The notes below the pieces were generated by a model. It was given only the letters and a program-made list of their open reading frames with translations. It did not search any database and had not been told where the DNA came from. From contig NZ_CP086235.1 in NCBI RefSeq assembly GCF_023612095.1, positions 3,173,501 to 3,237,500 on the forward strand: a stretch of DNA of 64,000 nt. Reading direction: 5' to 3'. Each line of letters starts with the position of its first letter. Position 1 is the first letter of the stretch. The translations under genes and the position numbers were made by a program. The stretch is from Cytobacillus firmus (GTDB taxonomy: Bacteria; Bacillota; Bacilli; Bacillales; Cytobacillaceae). Positions 17,911-26,528 of the stretch are shown one piece after another.

Positions 17911-19124
17911 TTATAATAACCCATCATGCTCATATAAATATTCATACGATAAATCCACAAATAAGTAATCACTGGCATTAAGAGGGAAGGAAAAAGTCCT
18001 TATGGTTTCACCTGTCTCAATATCGGTATATAAATCAGAGAGGATCCCTTTTTTATTTATTCGCATTTTCATTATATTTTCAAGGAAATACGGACGCCAG
18101 CTCCAATTTTTATGAAGATAGTCCTTTTGGGTTAGCCATCCTCCATCCCTTTTGAAGTAATTCGCAGATTTCTGAAATCCGTCTTCATCGCAGATATACA
18201 GGCGAAAAGCAGCCCCGTCCAAAAGAAGGGCGATCTGCTCCAAGGTTTCTTCATATACAGTAATTTTTTTATTTTTATTTACATAATCAATCAGCTTTTC
18301 ATTGAACTCAAGTGTAACCTGATACAATGACTCCAATTTTTTCTTTTCATGCACAATAAACCTATGGAATTCGTTTCGTAACTTTTCCTTTAAAATATCT
18401 CTGTCCGGAAAATTTTCTGCAGGTTTTTGCAAATAATATCCCTGATAGTAACGGCCTCCATTTTTCCAGGCATATTGAAGCTGGTAAACCATTTCAATAT
18501 TTTCAAAAAGCAGGCTAGCTCCAATTTTCCTGGCAAGCATGGATAAGGAATAAAGGATATCATTAAAATTATAAGCAGATGCATTGGATTTCATGGACTC
18601 CAGATCCACCTTTAAAATGTCAGGAGCCAATAGTCCGATTCGATCGAGATGACTGCTTTCATTTCCAAGTTTATCTATTGCTAACTTGATTCCGTAGGTC
18701 CTGTAATAATTTAAAAGATGATCCAGGTGGTCAATATCGCCTTTGTAGTTCCCTTCGGTAATTTCCAGTACAATCCGGTCAAGGCTTATGCCCTTTTTTC
18801 ATATTCCTGAAGGGTATTTAAAAATTGTTCCCCATCATTATACATGAGCAGGTCAGCATCTCTATTTATAAAAATCAGAATATCTTTCTCTAGATGCTGC
18901 GCCATGCCTAAAGCCTTTTTTAATATTTCATAATCAACCTCAATCCGGAACTCTTCAGGAATATTCTCATCCTGGAAGAATGGCCCCAGACTGATAACCC
19001 CATCAGACCCTTTATATCGGCCTAATACCTCATAACCAATGACACGATGCTCATCTGCACTGAATATTGGCTGGAAATAGGGAAATACATTATCCAAATC
19101 TGTAAGGATATCCAATGCATCCAT
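17911..19124 (-). pseudogene. ykuI: EAL-domain c-di-GMP receptor YkuI, one-base frameshift
   Basis: The first frame (ATG 19124, 112 residues) holds the start of the EAL domain with YEVLGRYKG in place of EAL, then stops as EYEKRA. The other frame, open from the break to 17911, supplies the rest of the EAL domain (GISLDRIVLEIT, PDILKVDLES) and the C-terminal PAS-like domain (NWSWRPYFLENIMKMR, GETIRTFSFP, YLYEHDGLL). The join is GAA-A6-GGG at 18794-18799. A -1 shift gives EYEKKGISLDR and a 404-residue protein, against 407 in B. subtilis YkuI, which binds c-di-GMP but hydrolyses it poorly. The lesion is the same as in ykuL. Ribosome site GGGAGG is upstream. Confidence 0.82.
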
Positions 19125-19321
19125 GTCCTAGCCTCCCTATGTAGATAAAGTGAAACTGCGATTAATGAGTTATTATACCATATTCGTTTAAAACTTTTAC
19201 TATTCAAAATATAGCTTCCACTTCTTGATGAAAAATGATTGTTTGGCAAAAGCTTTGCATCATATTGCAGTGTTATACTCCACAAGCTAATATCAGGACA
19301 TCAAGAGAAAGAGGGTATTTC

Positions 19322-20104
19322 ATGAGGAACTTCCTATTTATATCCCTTCTTATTCCTTTGCTTGGCTGTGGACATTCAGAACCGGCCAGTCCTGTACAAG
19401 AGACAGGCATGGATTCAAGAGAGCTGACTGCCCAAATACCAATCAACGCAAATAAGGACCAGCAGAAAATAACAGCCCGAAATGCGGAAGCCACTACGGG
19501 TGTTAAAAACCGATCTGTCATGATTGATGTTCCACTAATCAGACAAAATCCCGAATTGAAGTATGGATGTGAAGTAACCAGCCTGACAATGGTTCTGCAG
19601 CATGCAGGTGTCCAAGTCGGGAAAATGGATTTGTACAATGCAGTAAAAAAAGATAATGATCCGCTGATTCGCGCAAAAGGTGATATTTTAAAATGGGGTA
19701 ATCCTGCAGAAGGATTTGTGGGAGATATGACAGGGAGAAATGCCGGATACGCAGTTTTCGATAAACCAATTGAAGAATTGGTGAATAAATACCTGCCAGG
19801 AAGAGCCGTTAATTTAACCGGCAGGGATTTTAATGCAGTTCTCATGCATGTTTCCAAAGGATATCCTGCTGTCGTCTGGACGACAGGAGATTATAGGCTT
19901 CCTGACCGCTGGGAATCCTGGATGCACTCCGGCAAAACCATTAAAACTCCATTAGATCTTCATGCAGTCGTATTGGTAGGGTATGATGATCAGTTTGTTT
20001 TTCTAAACGACCCCCTCTCAGGGAAAAAACAGGTGAAAGTTTCAAAAGAACGATTTATTTCATCATGGAAAGCATTGCAGTCGAGAGCTGTAAGCTATCA
20101 ATAG
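19322..20104 (+). CDS. C39-like peptidase lipoprotein
   Basis: A 260-residue lipoprotein: signal MRNFLFISLLIPLLGC with lipobox LLGC, a linker of about 45 polar residues, then a papain-fold C39-like (peptidase_C39_2) domain. Catalytic Cys is in YGCEVTSLTMVL, His in DLHAVVLVGYDD and the Asn/Asp in FLNDPLSG. It acts outside the membrane, perhaps in cell-wall peptide or protein processing; target unknown. ATG 19322 follows AGAAAGAGGG. It occupies the B. subtilis ykuG/ykuH region. Confidence 0.82.
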   Translation: MRNFLFISLLIPLLGCGHSEPASPVQETGMDSRELTAQIPINANKDQQKITARNAEATTGVKNRSVMIDVPLIRQNPELKYGCEVTSLTMVLQHAGVQVGKMDLYNAVKKDNDPLIRAKGDILKWGNPAEGFVGDMTGRNAGYAVFDKPIEELVNKYLPGRAVNLTGRDFNAVLMHVSKGYPAVVWTTGDYRLPDRWESWMHSGKTIKTPLDLHAVVLVGYDDQFVFLNDPLSGKKQVKVSKERFISSWKALQSRAVSYQ

Positions 20105-20112
20105 AATATGCC

Positions 20113-20144
20113 AGCCGGCTGAAAACAAATCAGCCGGCTTTTAT
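20113..20144. terminator. Bidirectional terminator
   Basis: Perfect 10-base arms AGCCGGCTGA / TCAGCCGGCT, loop AAACAAA, T tail on the plus strand; between convergent genes. Confidence 0.88.
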
Positions 20145-20149
20145 AAGCA

Positions 20150-20914
20150 TTAAAACGGAAACTGTTTCAGCCACTGGCCGCCATCCATTGTGATGCACTC
20201 CCCATTAATATAACCTGCATGCTCCGAGAAAAGGAAGAAGGCCAATTCGGCAATTTCCTCCGGCTTTCCAAGCCTGCCAAGCGGTACACTTTGAAGTGTC
20301 CTTTTTGCAGCTTCCTCCGATTCCCACAGCCTGTCAGCCCCCCCAGTCCTTTCAATTGGACCTGGAGCTATAGCATTTACCCTGATACCATATTTTCTTC
20401 CCCATTCGACAGCCAATGTTCTTGTCATGGATAATACTCCTGCTTTTGCTGCAGCCGAGTGTATGACCCCTGCTCCGGCGTCCCATGCATATGTAGCCAC
20501 CATATTGATTATGCTTCCCTTAATCCCCTTTTCAATCCAGTATTTACCAACTTCGCTTGAACAATAAAAGGTTCCATTCAGGACAATATTAATAACAGAA
20601 TTCCATCCATTTGCACTCAGCTGCTCTGCAGGGCATATAAAATTTCCTGCTGCATTATTAACGAGGAAATCAACTTGCCCAAATGTACGCAGCGTTTCAT
20701 GAAGCATATGTTTAACATGTTCAATCTCACGGACATCCATTTGAATGGTCAAAACTTGTCCATTGGTTGTTTCAATTTCAGCTTTTGCTGCCTCCAGGCG
20801 TTCCGGGTTTCTTCCTGTTATCACCACATTGGCACCGGCTTCTGCAAACCTCTTTGCCATAAACTTCCCCATGCCGCTTGAACCGCCAGTAACAATGACT
20901 GTTTTGTTCTTCAT
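20150..20914 (-). CDS. fadH: 2,4-dienoyl-CoA reductase FadH
   Basis: A 254-residue short-chain dehydrogenase needed to oxidise unsaturated fatty acids with even-position double bonds. The NADPH site TGGSSGMGK is at residues 10-18, NNAAGNFICPAE is the SDR NNAG region diagnostic of dienoyl reductases, and the catalytic region is AATYAW / HSAAAKAG. Length equals B. subtilis YkuF/FadH. A 20-bp palindrome just upstream matches the FadR operator, so repression by FadR relieved by long-chain acyl-CoA is expected. ATG 20914 follows AGAGGGGAAA. Confidence 0.95.
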   Translation of the reverse strand: MKNKTVIVTGGSSGMGKFMAKRFAEAGANVVITGRNPERLEAAKAEIETTNGQVLTIQMDVREIEHVKHMLHETLRTFGQVDFLVNNAAGNFICPAEQLSANGWNSVINIVLNGTFYCSSEVGKYWIEKGIKGSIINMVATYAWDAGAGVIHSAAAKAGVLSMTRTLAVEWGRKYGIRVNAIAPGPIERTGGADRLWESEEAAKRTLQSVPLGRLGKPEEIAELAFFLFSEHAGYINGECITMDGGQWLKQFPF

Positions 20915-20931
20915 CCTATTTCCCCTCTCAA

Positions 20932-20951
20932 AAATGAATGATCATTCATTT
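20932..20951. promoter_or_regulatory. FadR operator upstream of fadH
   Basis: A perfect 20-bp palindrome AAATGAATGATCATTCATTT. It matches the Bacillus FadR site (TGAATGAnTAnTCATTCA core, here with one half-step contraction) and overlaps the transcription start region 17 bases before the fadH start codon. Confidence 0.85.
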
Positions 20952-20953
20952 AC

Positions 20954-20982
20954 ATTTTACCATTAATTATAGAATTTTCGAA
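20954..20982 (-). promoter_or_regulatory. fadH promoter
   Basis: Minus strand: TTCGAA (20977-20982), 17-base spacer, TAAAAT (20954-20959). The -10 is good and the -35 weak; the FadR palindrome sits immediately downstream where it would block initiation. Confidence 0.5.
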
Positions 20983-21163
20983 TTATTATTTACAAATAAA
21001 TAAATTAATTTAAGGAGAATGAAGGATAAAAAAACAAGCATAGTTAATTCTTCTTTTTAATAGGATAGTTTGATAGTATTAAAGATACTGTAATGAGAAG
21101 GCGATATCTCTATTCTCATGCTGACTCCAGAAAAAATTATTAAAAGATAGGTTGGTATGCCCA

Positions 21164-22039
21164 ATGCCGGAAAAAGTGTCCAGAAGATCTTTTTTAAAAA
21201 GAACTCTCGGCTTTTTTGCTGCTGTGTTTGGAATTAGTGCAGGCGGCTATTATTATGCACGGGATATTGAGCCCCGGCTCCTGGAAATCACAAACTGCAA
21301 AATTTCTGACAGCGCAATTCCCCAAGCGTTTAATAATAAAAAAATCATCCAATTCAGCGACACCCATTTAGGATTTCATTATGACCTGAAACAGCTGGAA
21401 GAATTGATTGAAAAGATAAACAGCCTGAAGCCTGATATTGTTTTCTTTACAGGTGACCTGATGGATGAACCTAATAAATATCAAAAGGCAGACCAAATAG
21501 CACCACTCCTGAAAAGAATTCAGGCACCTCTCGGCAGGTTTGCTATTTATGGGAATCATGACCACGGGGGCTATGGTTCAGATATCTATAAGTCCATTAT
21601 GGAAGAATCAGGCTTTATTCTTTTAATGAATGAAAATCGCAAACTCGAATTTTCCGGAAGCAGCATCGGGATTATAGGCATTGACGATGCCATGCTCGGA
21701 AGGCCGGACATAAAGCTTGCCAGCGAAAATATGGACGATGGATCATATAATATTTTATTGTCCCACGCACCGGATTTAGCAGATGCAGCCTCAGCCTTCA
21801 GCATAAATCTGCAATTGAGCGGTCATAGTCATGGCGGCCAAATAAAACTGCCGTTCTTTGGAGCCTTAGTTAAACCACCACATGCTGAAAGATACTATGA
21901 AGGCTTCTATGAAATTGGCAGTCAAAATCCATTAACTCTTTATGTAAACAGAGGGCTTGGGACAACCCGTCTGCCATTCCGCTTTTTATCCAGACCTGAA
22001 CTGACGGTGTTTACCCTGCAATCAGACAGCAGCATCTAA
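21164..22039 (+). CDS. ykuE: Tat-exported metallophosphoesterase YkuE
   Basis: A 291-residue calcineurin-like phosphoesterase. The twin-arginine signal SRRSFLKRT is followed by a hydrophobic segment, and B. subtilis YkuE is exported by TatAyCy to the cell wall. Metal motifs are FSDTHLG, FTGDLMD, YGNHDHGG, LLSHAPD and LSGHSHGGQ, complete for a di-metal site. Substrate unknown. ATG 21164 gives MPEKVSRRSF like the family; the ribosome site upstream is weak. Divergent from fadH, it precedes the L,D-transpeptidase gene and so probably has a wall-related role. Confidence 0.93.
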   Translation: MPEKVSRRSFLKRTLGFFAAVFGISAGGYYYARDIEPRLLEITNCKISDSAIPQAFNNKKIIQFSDTHLGFHYDLKQLEELIEKINSLKPDIVFFTGDLMDEPNKYQKADQIAPLLKRIQAPLGRFAIYGNHDHGGYGSDIYKSIMEESGFILLMNENRKLEFSGSSIGIIGIDDAMLGRPDIKLASENMDDGSYNILLSHAPDLADAASAFSINLQLSGHSHGGQIKLPFFGALVKPPHAERYYEGFYEIGSQNPLTLYVNRGLGTTRLPFRFLSRPELTVFTLQSDSSI

Positions 22040-22073
22040 AGGGAAAGTTAATCATTGCAGCTTTCCTTTTTTT
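22039..22073 (+). terminator. Possible terminator after ykuE
   Basis: GGGAAAG/CTTTCC stem with a 13-base loop and a T7 run; modest stability. Confidence 0.6.
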
Positions 22074-22155
22074 GCTGCATTCAGGACAAATTTAAATAAT
22101 AAGATACAAGATGATTTTTCCATGCATATATTTAAATAAACCTTTTCAGAAAGAG

Positions 22156-22662
22156 GTGGATGCTATTTACCATATAGTAAAGCCCGGTGAGACAATGTCA
22201 GTCATTGCTCAAAATTACCGCCGCCCTTTAAGCGAGCTTTTGGCGGCAAATCCTGCCATTGTAAATCCAGGACTGATTTATCCCGGCCAGCGAATAGTGA
22301 TACCAGGATTGCCTGAACCTGATTCCATACCATATACAATCATAGTTTCAAGAAGCAAAAAAAACTTAACTCTTTTATCTAACGGTGCCGTACAAAAAGT
22401 CTATCCCATTGCGGTTGGAAAAATGCTGTCTCAGACGCCAATTGGAGAGTTTGTAATTGTGAACAGAGAACCTGACCCCGGGGGTCCATATGGGGTTATG
22501 TGGCTTTCTCTGTCAAAGTACGGCTACGGAATTCACGGAACCAACAACCCTTCCTCAATTGGCCAATCTGTTTCCAAAGGTTGTATACGAATGTATAACC
22601 AGGATGTCCTCCAATTGGCACGCATAGTACCAAATGGCACAAAGGTAATAATACAACCATAG
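22156..22662 (+). CDS. ykuD: LysM L,D-transpeptidase YkuD
   Basis: A LysM domain ([30 protein letters not shown]) is followed by a YkuD catalytic domain with [10 protein letters not shown] and SKGCIRM, holding the active His and Cys. It makes 3-3 peptidoglycan cross-links, in B. subtilis mainly during sporulation, with LysM directing it to the wall. The start is uncertain. GTG 22156 gives the length of B. subtilis YkuD but has no spaced ribosome site; ATT 22165 after GAGGTGG, or ATG 22111, are alternatives. No signal peptide, as in the homologue. Confidence 0.92.
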   Translation: MDAIYHIVKPGETMSVIAQNYRRPLSELLAANPAIVNPGLIYPGQRIVIPGLPEPDSIPYTIIVSRSKKNLTLLSNGAVQKVYPIAVGKMLSQTPIGEFVIVNREPDPGGPYGVMWLSLSKYGYGIHGTNNPSSIGQSVSKGCIRMYNQDVLQLARIVPNGTKVIIQP

Positions 22663-22680
22663 AGACGATCGTCCCTTTAT

Positions 22681-22718
22681 AAAACTTTCGCAAAAAATTG
22701 CGAAAGTTTTATATTTTT
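22681..22718 (+). terminator. Terminator after ykuD
   Basis: Perfect 12-base arms AAAACTTTCGCA / TGCGAAAGTTTT, loop AAAAAT, then ATATTTTTGT. Confidence 0.85.
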
Positions 22719-22719
22719 G

Positions 22720-22748
22720 TTGATTTATTTGCCAACACGACATATCAT
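22720..22748 (+). promoter_or_regulatory. padR-MFS operon promoter
   Basis: TTGATT (22720-22725), 17-base spacer, TATCAT (22743-22748), about 50 bases before the padR start. The -10 is embedded in the first of three operator dyads. Confidence 0.6.
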
Positions 22749-22782
22749 AGTGATATATCATATTGATATATCGTATCGATAC
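22742..22782. promoter_or_regulatory. Triple-dyad operator in front of padR
   Basis: Three 15-bp dyads start every 13 bp: ATATCA-TAG-TGATAT (22742), ATATCA-TAT-TGATAT (22755) and ATATCG-TAT-CGATAC (22768). The first two are perfect and the third has one mismatch; neighbours overlap by two bases. Placement over the -10 and start region suggests autorepression by the PadR protein. Confidence 0.65.
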
Positions 22783-22801
22783 ATTGAAAGGAGTTTTATT
22801 T

Positions 22802-23410
22802 TTGTCTATAGAACATACCATCCTTGCTGTACTAAGCTTTTGGCCCAGCACAGGATATAATATTAAATCAGAATTTGAACACAAAGCTGCTGGCCTATAT
22901 TGGGGAATGAGCTATGGAAGCATATACCCGAAATTAAAAAAGCTTGAGGAAGAAGGTTTTATCTATGCAATAGAACAAGAAGATGAAGGAAGAAAGAAAA
23001 AAATGTATGAGCTCACTGCTAAAGGCTGGAAAGAGTTTGAGAATTGGCTGAAGACTCCTCCTTCTTTCCCCGTTATTAAAGACGAACTGCTAATGAAAAT
23101 GTCAACCTGGCATGAAGATATGGATAATGAAGTGTTAATCAGCCACTTATTAAAAAGAAAAGAAGAAGCTTCAGATATTCTTAAATTCGTAAAAGAGTGG
23201 CCAAGAAATGGATATTCCTATATCACCAAGCTTGGCACTCTCTCGATCCGATATGCAGAAATGAAGCTGGAAACAGAAATTAAATGGATTGATGAATCAA
23301 TCGAAACACTGCAAAAAGATAATTTACCAGATGGCCAGGATCCTCATGGCAATACAGAAAAGCTTCTGAACAGGAGAAGGATGGCCATTGGAAGGGATGA
23401 AGGAAATTGA
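22802..23410 (+). CDS. PadR-family transcriptional regulator
   Basis: A 202-residue repressor. The N-terminal winged helix spans about residues 5-85 (HTILAVLSFWPSTGYNIKSEFE, YGSIYPKLKKLEEEGFI, KKKMYELTAKGWKEFENWL), followed by the Vir_act_alpha_C dimerisation helices (HLLKRKEEA, ETEIKWIDESIETL). PadR proteins usually repress adjacent exporter or detoxification genes and are released by small aromatic or drug ligands. TTG 22802 follows AAAGGAG by 8-9 bases. The 3' end overlaps the MFS start (TTGA), so the pair is translationally coupled. Confidence 0.9.
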   Translation: MSIEHTILAVLSFWPSTGYNIKSEFEHKAAGLYWGMSYGSIYPKLKKLEEEGFIYAIEQEDEGRKKKMYELTAKGWKEFENWLKTPPSFPVIKDELLMKMSTWHEDMDNEVLISHLLKRKEEASDILKFVKEWPRNGYSYITKLGTLSIRYAEMKLETEIKWIDESIETLQKDNLPDGQDPHGNTEKLLNRRRMAIGRDEGN

Positions 23411-24687
23411 CAGCGAAATCAGGTATTTTTAAACCGCTCAAGCTAAAGTCCTTTCGCGCACTTTTTGGCGCCCAGTTATTTTCAGACTTGGGGAACTGGC
23501 TGGATTTAATTGCTTTGCAGGTTATTGTCGCTTATCACTGGGGTCTGGATGAAACCGCAATTGCCTCTGTAATAATAGTTCTCGGTCTTCCCTGGGTCAT
23601 CATTGGCCCATTTGCAAGTGTGTTTGTAGACAGAATGCCCAAGAAAGCAGTTATGATTGTATGCCTCCTTTTAAGAATAGTCTTTGTAGCAGGTTTATTT
23701 TACGCTCCTAACCTATACATTCTGCTATTATTTGTGTTTTTAAAGGGAACCGTATCAGCACTTTATGATCCTGCAAGGCAGAGTGCCATCCGAATGATTG
23801 TACCTGAAAGCATGCTGCCTGAAGCAGTAACTCTGAGCCAGCTTTCAGTCAACACGATGAAAATTGCGGGGCCTGCATTAGGAGGAGGGATTATAGCTGT
23901 TTTTGGACCCAAAAGTCCTTTTCTGTTTGAAGCAGCAGGATTCTTTATAGCTGTTATCTTCCTGCTGTTTCTTCCCAGCTTAAAGTCATTTGAAGCGTCA
24001 GATAAAAAAATGGCTGGCGGCCACACAGCCAAAGGGGAATTTTGGAAAGATTTTTCCGAAGGCATCAAACATATTCTTCATACTCCCCTTTTAAAGATCT
24101 CGATTATTCTTTCTTCTGCAGCGTTTTTTATTATTTTCCTTTATGATGGGTTATTTGTTTTTATTGCAAAGGAGATTGGATTTAATGAGGGGAATTTTGG
24201 TTTGCTGATAAGTGCAGTGGGAGCAGGAAGTGTTGCGGGTTCACTTTTGCTGGGCCAATGGACAGGGTGGAATCGGAAACCCATCCATTTAATGAGTTCT
24301 TCAGCCATATTGAGCGGCATTTTTATAGCAGCAGTTGGGCTTGGAGGATTAGGTTTTCTTAATTTACCACAATTGGCCTGGATAATCGGTGCATGTCTTT
24401 TAGGCCTCTTAGGGGCGGGAGAATCTGTCCCCTACGGCTATGTTCTTCAATCTGAAACACCGAAGCAAATGATGGGCAGAGTATCTGCTGCCGCCATGTC
24501 CCTGCAGACTTTTTCCATGCTTATAGCACCTGCAGCCGGAGCTCTTCTTGCCAAACAGCTGGGTGTCTCTTTTGTTATGATTGGCGCAGGCATGGCAACG
24601 ACATTATTAGGCTTCACCATGCTCACAGTTATATGGAAAAAATCAGGATCCTTCCAGTCCATAAACGGAAAGCAGCTGGATGGATAA
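23407..24687 (+). CDS. MFS exporter, DHA3/MFS_3 type
   Basis: A 426-residue transporter with about 12 membrane helices, QLFSDLGNWLDLIALQ in helix 1 and DRMPKKAVMIVCLLLR as the motif A loop, and YDPARQSAIRMIVPE typical of the MFS_3 enterobactin/macrolide exporter group. It likely extrudes the ligand sensed by the PadR protein. TTG 23407 overlaps the padR stop, so it depends on coupling (GGAAGGGATGAAGG lies upstream). B. subtilis has the MFS gene ykuC at this position, but no padR beside it. Confidence 0.88.
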   Translation: MTAKSGIFKPLKLKSFRALFGAQLFSDLGNWLDLIALQVIVAYHWGLDETAIASVIIVLGLPWVIIGPFASVFVDRMPKKAVMIVCLLLRIVFVAGLFYAPNLYILLLFVFLKGTVSALYDPARQSAIRMIVPESMLPEAVTLSQLSVNTMKIAGPALGGGIIAVFGPKSPFLFEAAGFFIAVIFLLFLPSLKSFEASDKKMAGGHTAKGEFWKDFSEGIKHILHTPLLKISIILSSAAFFIIFLYDGLFVFIAKEIGFNEGNFGLLISAVGAGSVAGSLLLGQWTGWNRKPIHLMSSSAILSGIFIAAVGLGGLGFLNLPQLAWIIGACLLGLLGAGESVPYGYVLQSETPKQMMGRVSAAAMSLQTFSMLIAPAAGALLAKQLGVSFVMIGAGMATTLLGFTMLTVIWKKSGSFQSINGKQLDG

Positions 24688-24783
24688 GCTTTTCTTATAT
24701 AAACCCTATCCTAAGTTGGTTTTATTGACTAAAAGGGGTATAATATAATTATATCCCTTTAAAATATGAAAGGAGATTGGAAA

Positions 24784-25251
24784 TTGAATTCTGATAAGAA
24801 ACAATATCCCCCTCTGCAGCCAACGGTTGAAAACCTCTCTCAAGCCATCTTCACCGTTAACCGCCATGCAAAGACAGCACCTAGTCCTAAATTTTTGTAT
24901 AAATTAAAGCACGATGCCCTGCACAAGCTGATCAAAGAAGGTAAAGCCCAAAAAGCAGGCCTGCACTATTCCGGCAATCCTAAAAATAGCCAGCAGCAAT
25001 CAGATGTTCTTGTAAAGTGCGGGAACTACTCTTTCCATCTCCCGCCCTCTAAAGAGGATTTTTCCGAGCTTCCCCATTTGGGCAAGCTGGACTCCTTCGT
25101 CCGAAATCCTAAGTCCTCCTTATCACTTAACGCAGCGAAAAAATTGCTAATGTCATATACAGGACTAAAAGAGCTAAATAGCCCGCTGAATGAAAAAAAA
25201 CAGCGCTATCAAAAACCTGTATTTAAGAAATTAGGAGAAAGTTACTTTTAA
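24784..25251 (+). CDS. ykyB: YkyB family protein
   Basis: A 155-residue protein matching the YkyB-like family: LQPTVENLSQAI, VNRHAKTAPSPKFLY, SQQQSDVLVKCGNY and the C-terminus KPVFKKLGESYF. Function unknown. TTG 24784 with AAGGAG 10 bases before gives the family length (154 in B. subtilis); ATG 24766 lies within that ribosome site. Convergent with cheV across a repeat. Confidence 0.92.
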   Translation: MNSDKKQYPPLQPTVENLSQAIFTVNRHAKTAPSPKFLYKLKHDALHKLIKEGKAQKAGLHYSGNPKNSQQQSDVLVKCGNYSFHLPPSKEDFSELPHLGKLDSFVRNPKSSLSLNAAKKLLMSYTGLKELNSPLNEKKQRYQKPVFKKLGESYF

Positions 25252-25318
25252 TTAAGAAAAGCGGAAGCGCCTGTTCACCCCCGACACCTCAAAGGGGGTA
25301 GGCCCTGGAGCTAGACAT
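25252..25318. repeat. Short copy of intergenic repeat family A
   Basis: TAAGAAAAGCGGAAGCGCC at the left edge, CCCCCGACA...GGGGGTAGG in the middle and CTGGAGCTAGACA at the right. Same ends as the long copy at 53866-54110 but with the interior deleted. Confidence 0.75.
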
Positions 25319-25331
25319 TTAGCAAAGTACC

Positions 25332-25362
25332 AAAAAGCTGGAATGAAAAACTCCAGCTTTTC
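25332..25362 (-). terminator. Terminator of cheV
   Basis: Perfect 10-base arms AAAAGCTGGA / TCCAGCTTTT, T-rich on both flanks. Confidence 0.85.
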
Positions 25363-25372
25363 TTGTTGTGCC

Positions 25373-26278
25373 TTATAACGCATGCTGATCAATTAATAGC
25401 ACTAATTCAGCAATTTCCGGCTTGCTCACCTGTGCATCTGCCCCAACCATTTGTCCTTTATGGCGAAGATCTTCGGTAATCAATGAAGAAAAAATAATTA
25501 TCGGGATGTCTGCAAGCATCTGGTGATCTTTCACTTTCTTTGTGAGGTGGTGCCCGTCCATTAGCGGCATTTCGATATCCGTGATCATGAGCTGTACTTC
25601 ATCAGTGACATTCCGTCCGGATTCTGCTAAAGAATGCAGATATTCATAAGCCTCATTGCCGTTCTCAAAAAATTCAATCCGGGAAAAACCCGCTTCATTT
25701 AATGTATCGTTCAAAAGCTTTCTTAATAATGGAGAATCCTCTGCAATAATCAGCTTCTTATCAGATCTTTCACGCTTTCCAAGTTTTTGCACCTTCTGGA
25801 TGCTGATCCCTGAATCAGGATTAATTTCAGTGACCATTTTTTCAAAATCAAGCAGCAGGACCATTGCTTCACCAAGCTTTATGATTCCGATAATCTGGCT
25901 TTCCTGTCCCTGGTACATTTCAGATGGTTTTTCAATTTGGTTCCAGGAAATACGGTGAATCTTGGAAACATTATGAACATGAAAAACAATTTTCTGCTGA
26001 TTAAACTCTGTAACAATAAACTTATCCTGCTGGGGAGTTTCCGATGTAGCCATATTCAATGAAGAAGCTACATCCACTACAGGAAGCACCTCACCCCTCA
26101 ATTCAATGATTCCTTCAATATTTCTATGAGAATGAGGGACAGGAGTGACCTGTACAGGGTTTATAATTTCCTTCACTTTAATCACATTAATGCCAAATTT
26201 ATTCCTGCCTATCGAAAATTCAACAATTTCGAGTTCATTCGTTCCGCTTTCAAGTAAAATGCCTTTTTTCTGATCCAC
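25373..26278 (-). CDS. cheV: Chemotaxis coupling protein CheV
   Basis: A 301-residue CheW-REC fusion. The CheW domain spans about residues 15-155 (VKEIINPVQVTPVPH, IEGIIELRGEVLPVVDV), coupling receptors to CheA. The receiver domain spans about 172-300 (KKLIIAEDSPLLRKLL, phosphoacceptor Asp in MITDIEMPLMDG, Lys in VSKPE). Phosphorylation by CheA mediates adaptation. GTG 26278 follows AAGGAAGGG. Synteny ykyB-cheV-patA is as in B. subtilis. Confidence 0.96.
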   Translation of the reverse strand: MDQKKGILLESGTNELEIVEFSIGRNKFGINVIKVKEIINPVQVTPVPHSHRNIEGIIELRGEVLPVVDVASSLNMATSETPQQDKFIVTEFNQQKIVFHVHNVSKIHRISWNQIEKPSEMYQGQESQIIGIIKLGEAMVLLLDFEKMVTEINPDSGISIQKVQKLGKRERSDKKLIIAEDSPLLRKLLNDTLNEAGFSRIEFFENGNEAYEYLHSLAESGRNVTDEVQLMITDIEMPLMDGHHLTKKVKDHQMLADIPIIIFSSLITEDLRHKGQMVGADAQVSKPEIAELVLLIDQHAL

Positions 26279-26477
26279 TTTTTTCGCCCTTCCTTTTTCA
26301 TCTGCCTATATATCTAAATTCGGTGCTTCAAATTAAGTCTTCTATAGCAGAGCACTTGCCATATGATTCTTTTTCTTTATTAATATACCATGAATGGGTA
26401 AAATTTCTTATTAAATTTTCTATTTTTTAAATCATAAGTCCCCATTATGCATCAGTAGTCTTTAATGCTAAAACAAT

Positions 26478-26503
26478 AAAAAGCAAGCCTGGAGAGGCCT
26501 GCT
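26478..26503 (-). terminator. Terminator of the UMF1-type gene
   Basis: Minus strand AGCAGGCC-TCTCCA-GGCTTGCT, one G-U pair, then TTTTTATTG. The 26279-26528 gap between cheV and this gene otherwise shows no gene. Confidence 0.7.
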
Positions 26504-26528
26504 CTGGGATGCTATACAAGATGTACGG

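Noticed and set aside
25252..25318. CRISPR or attachment-site repeat
   Set aside because: No regularly spaced spacers; the sequence matches dispersed intergenic copies instead.
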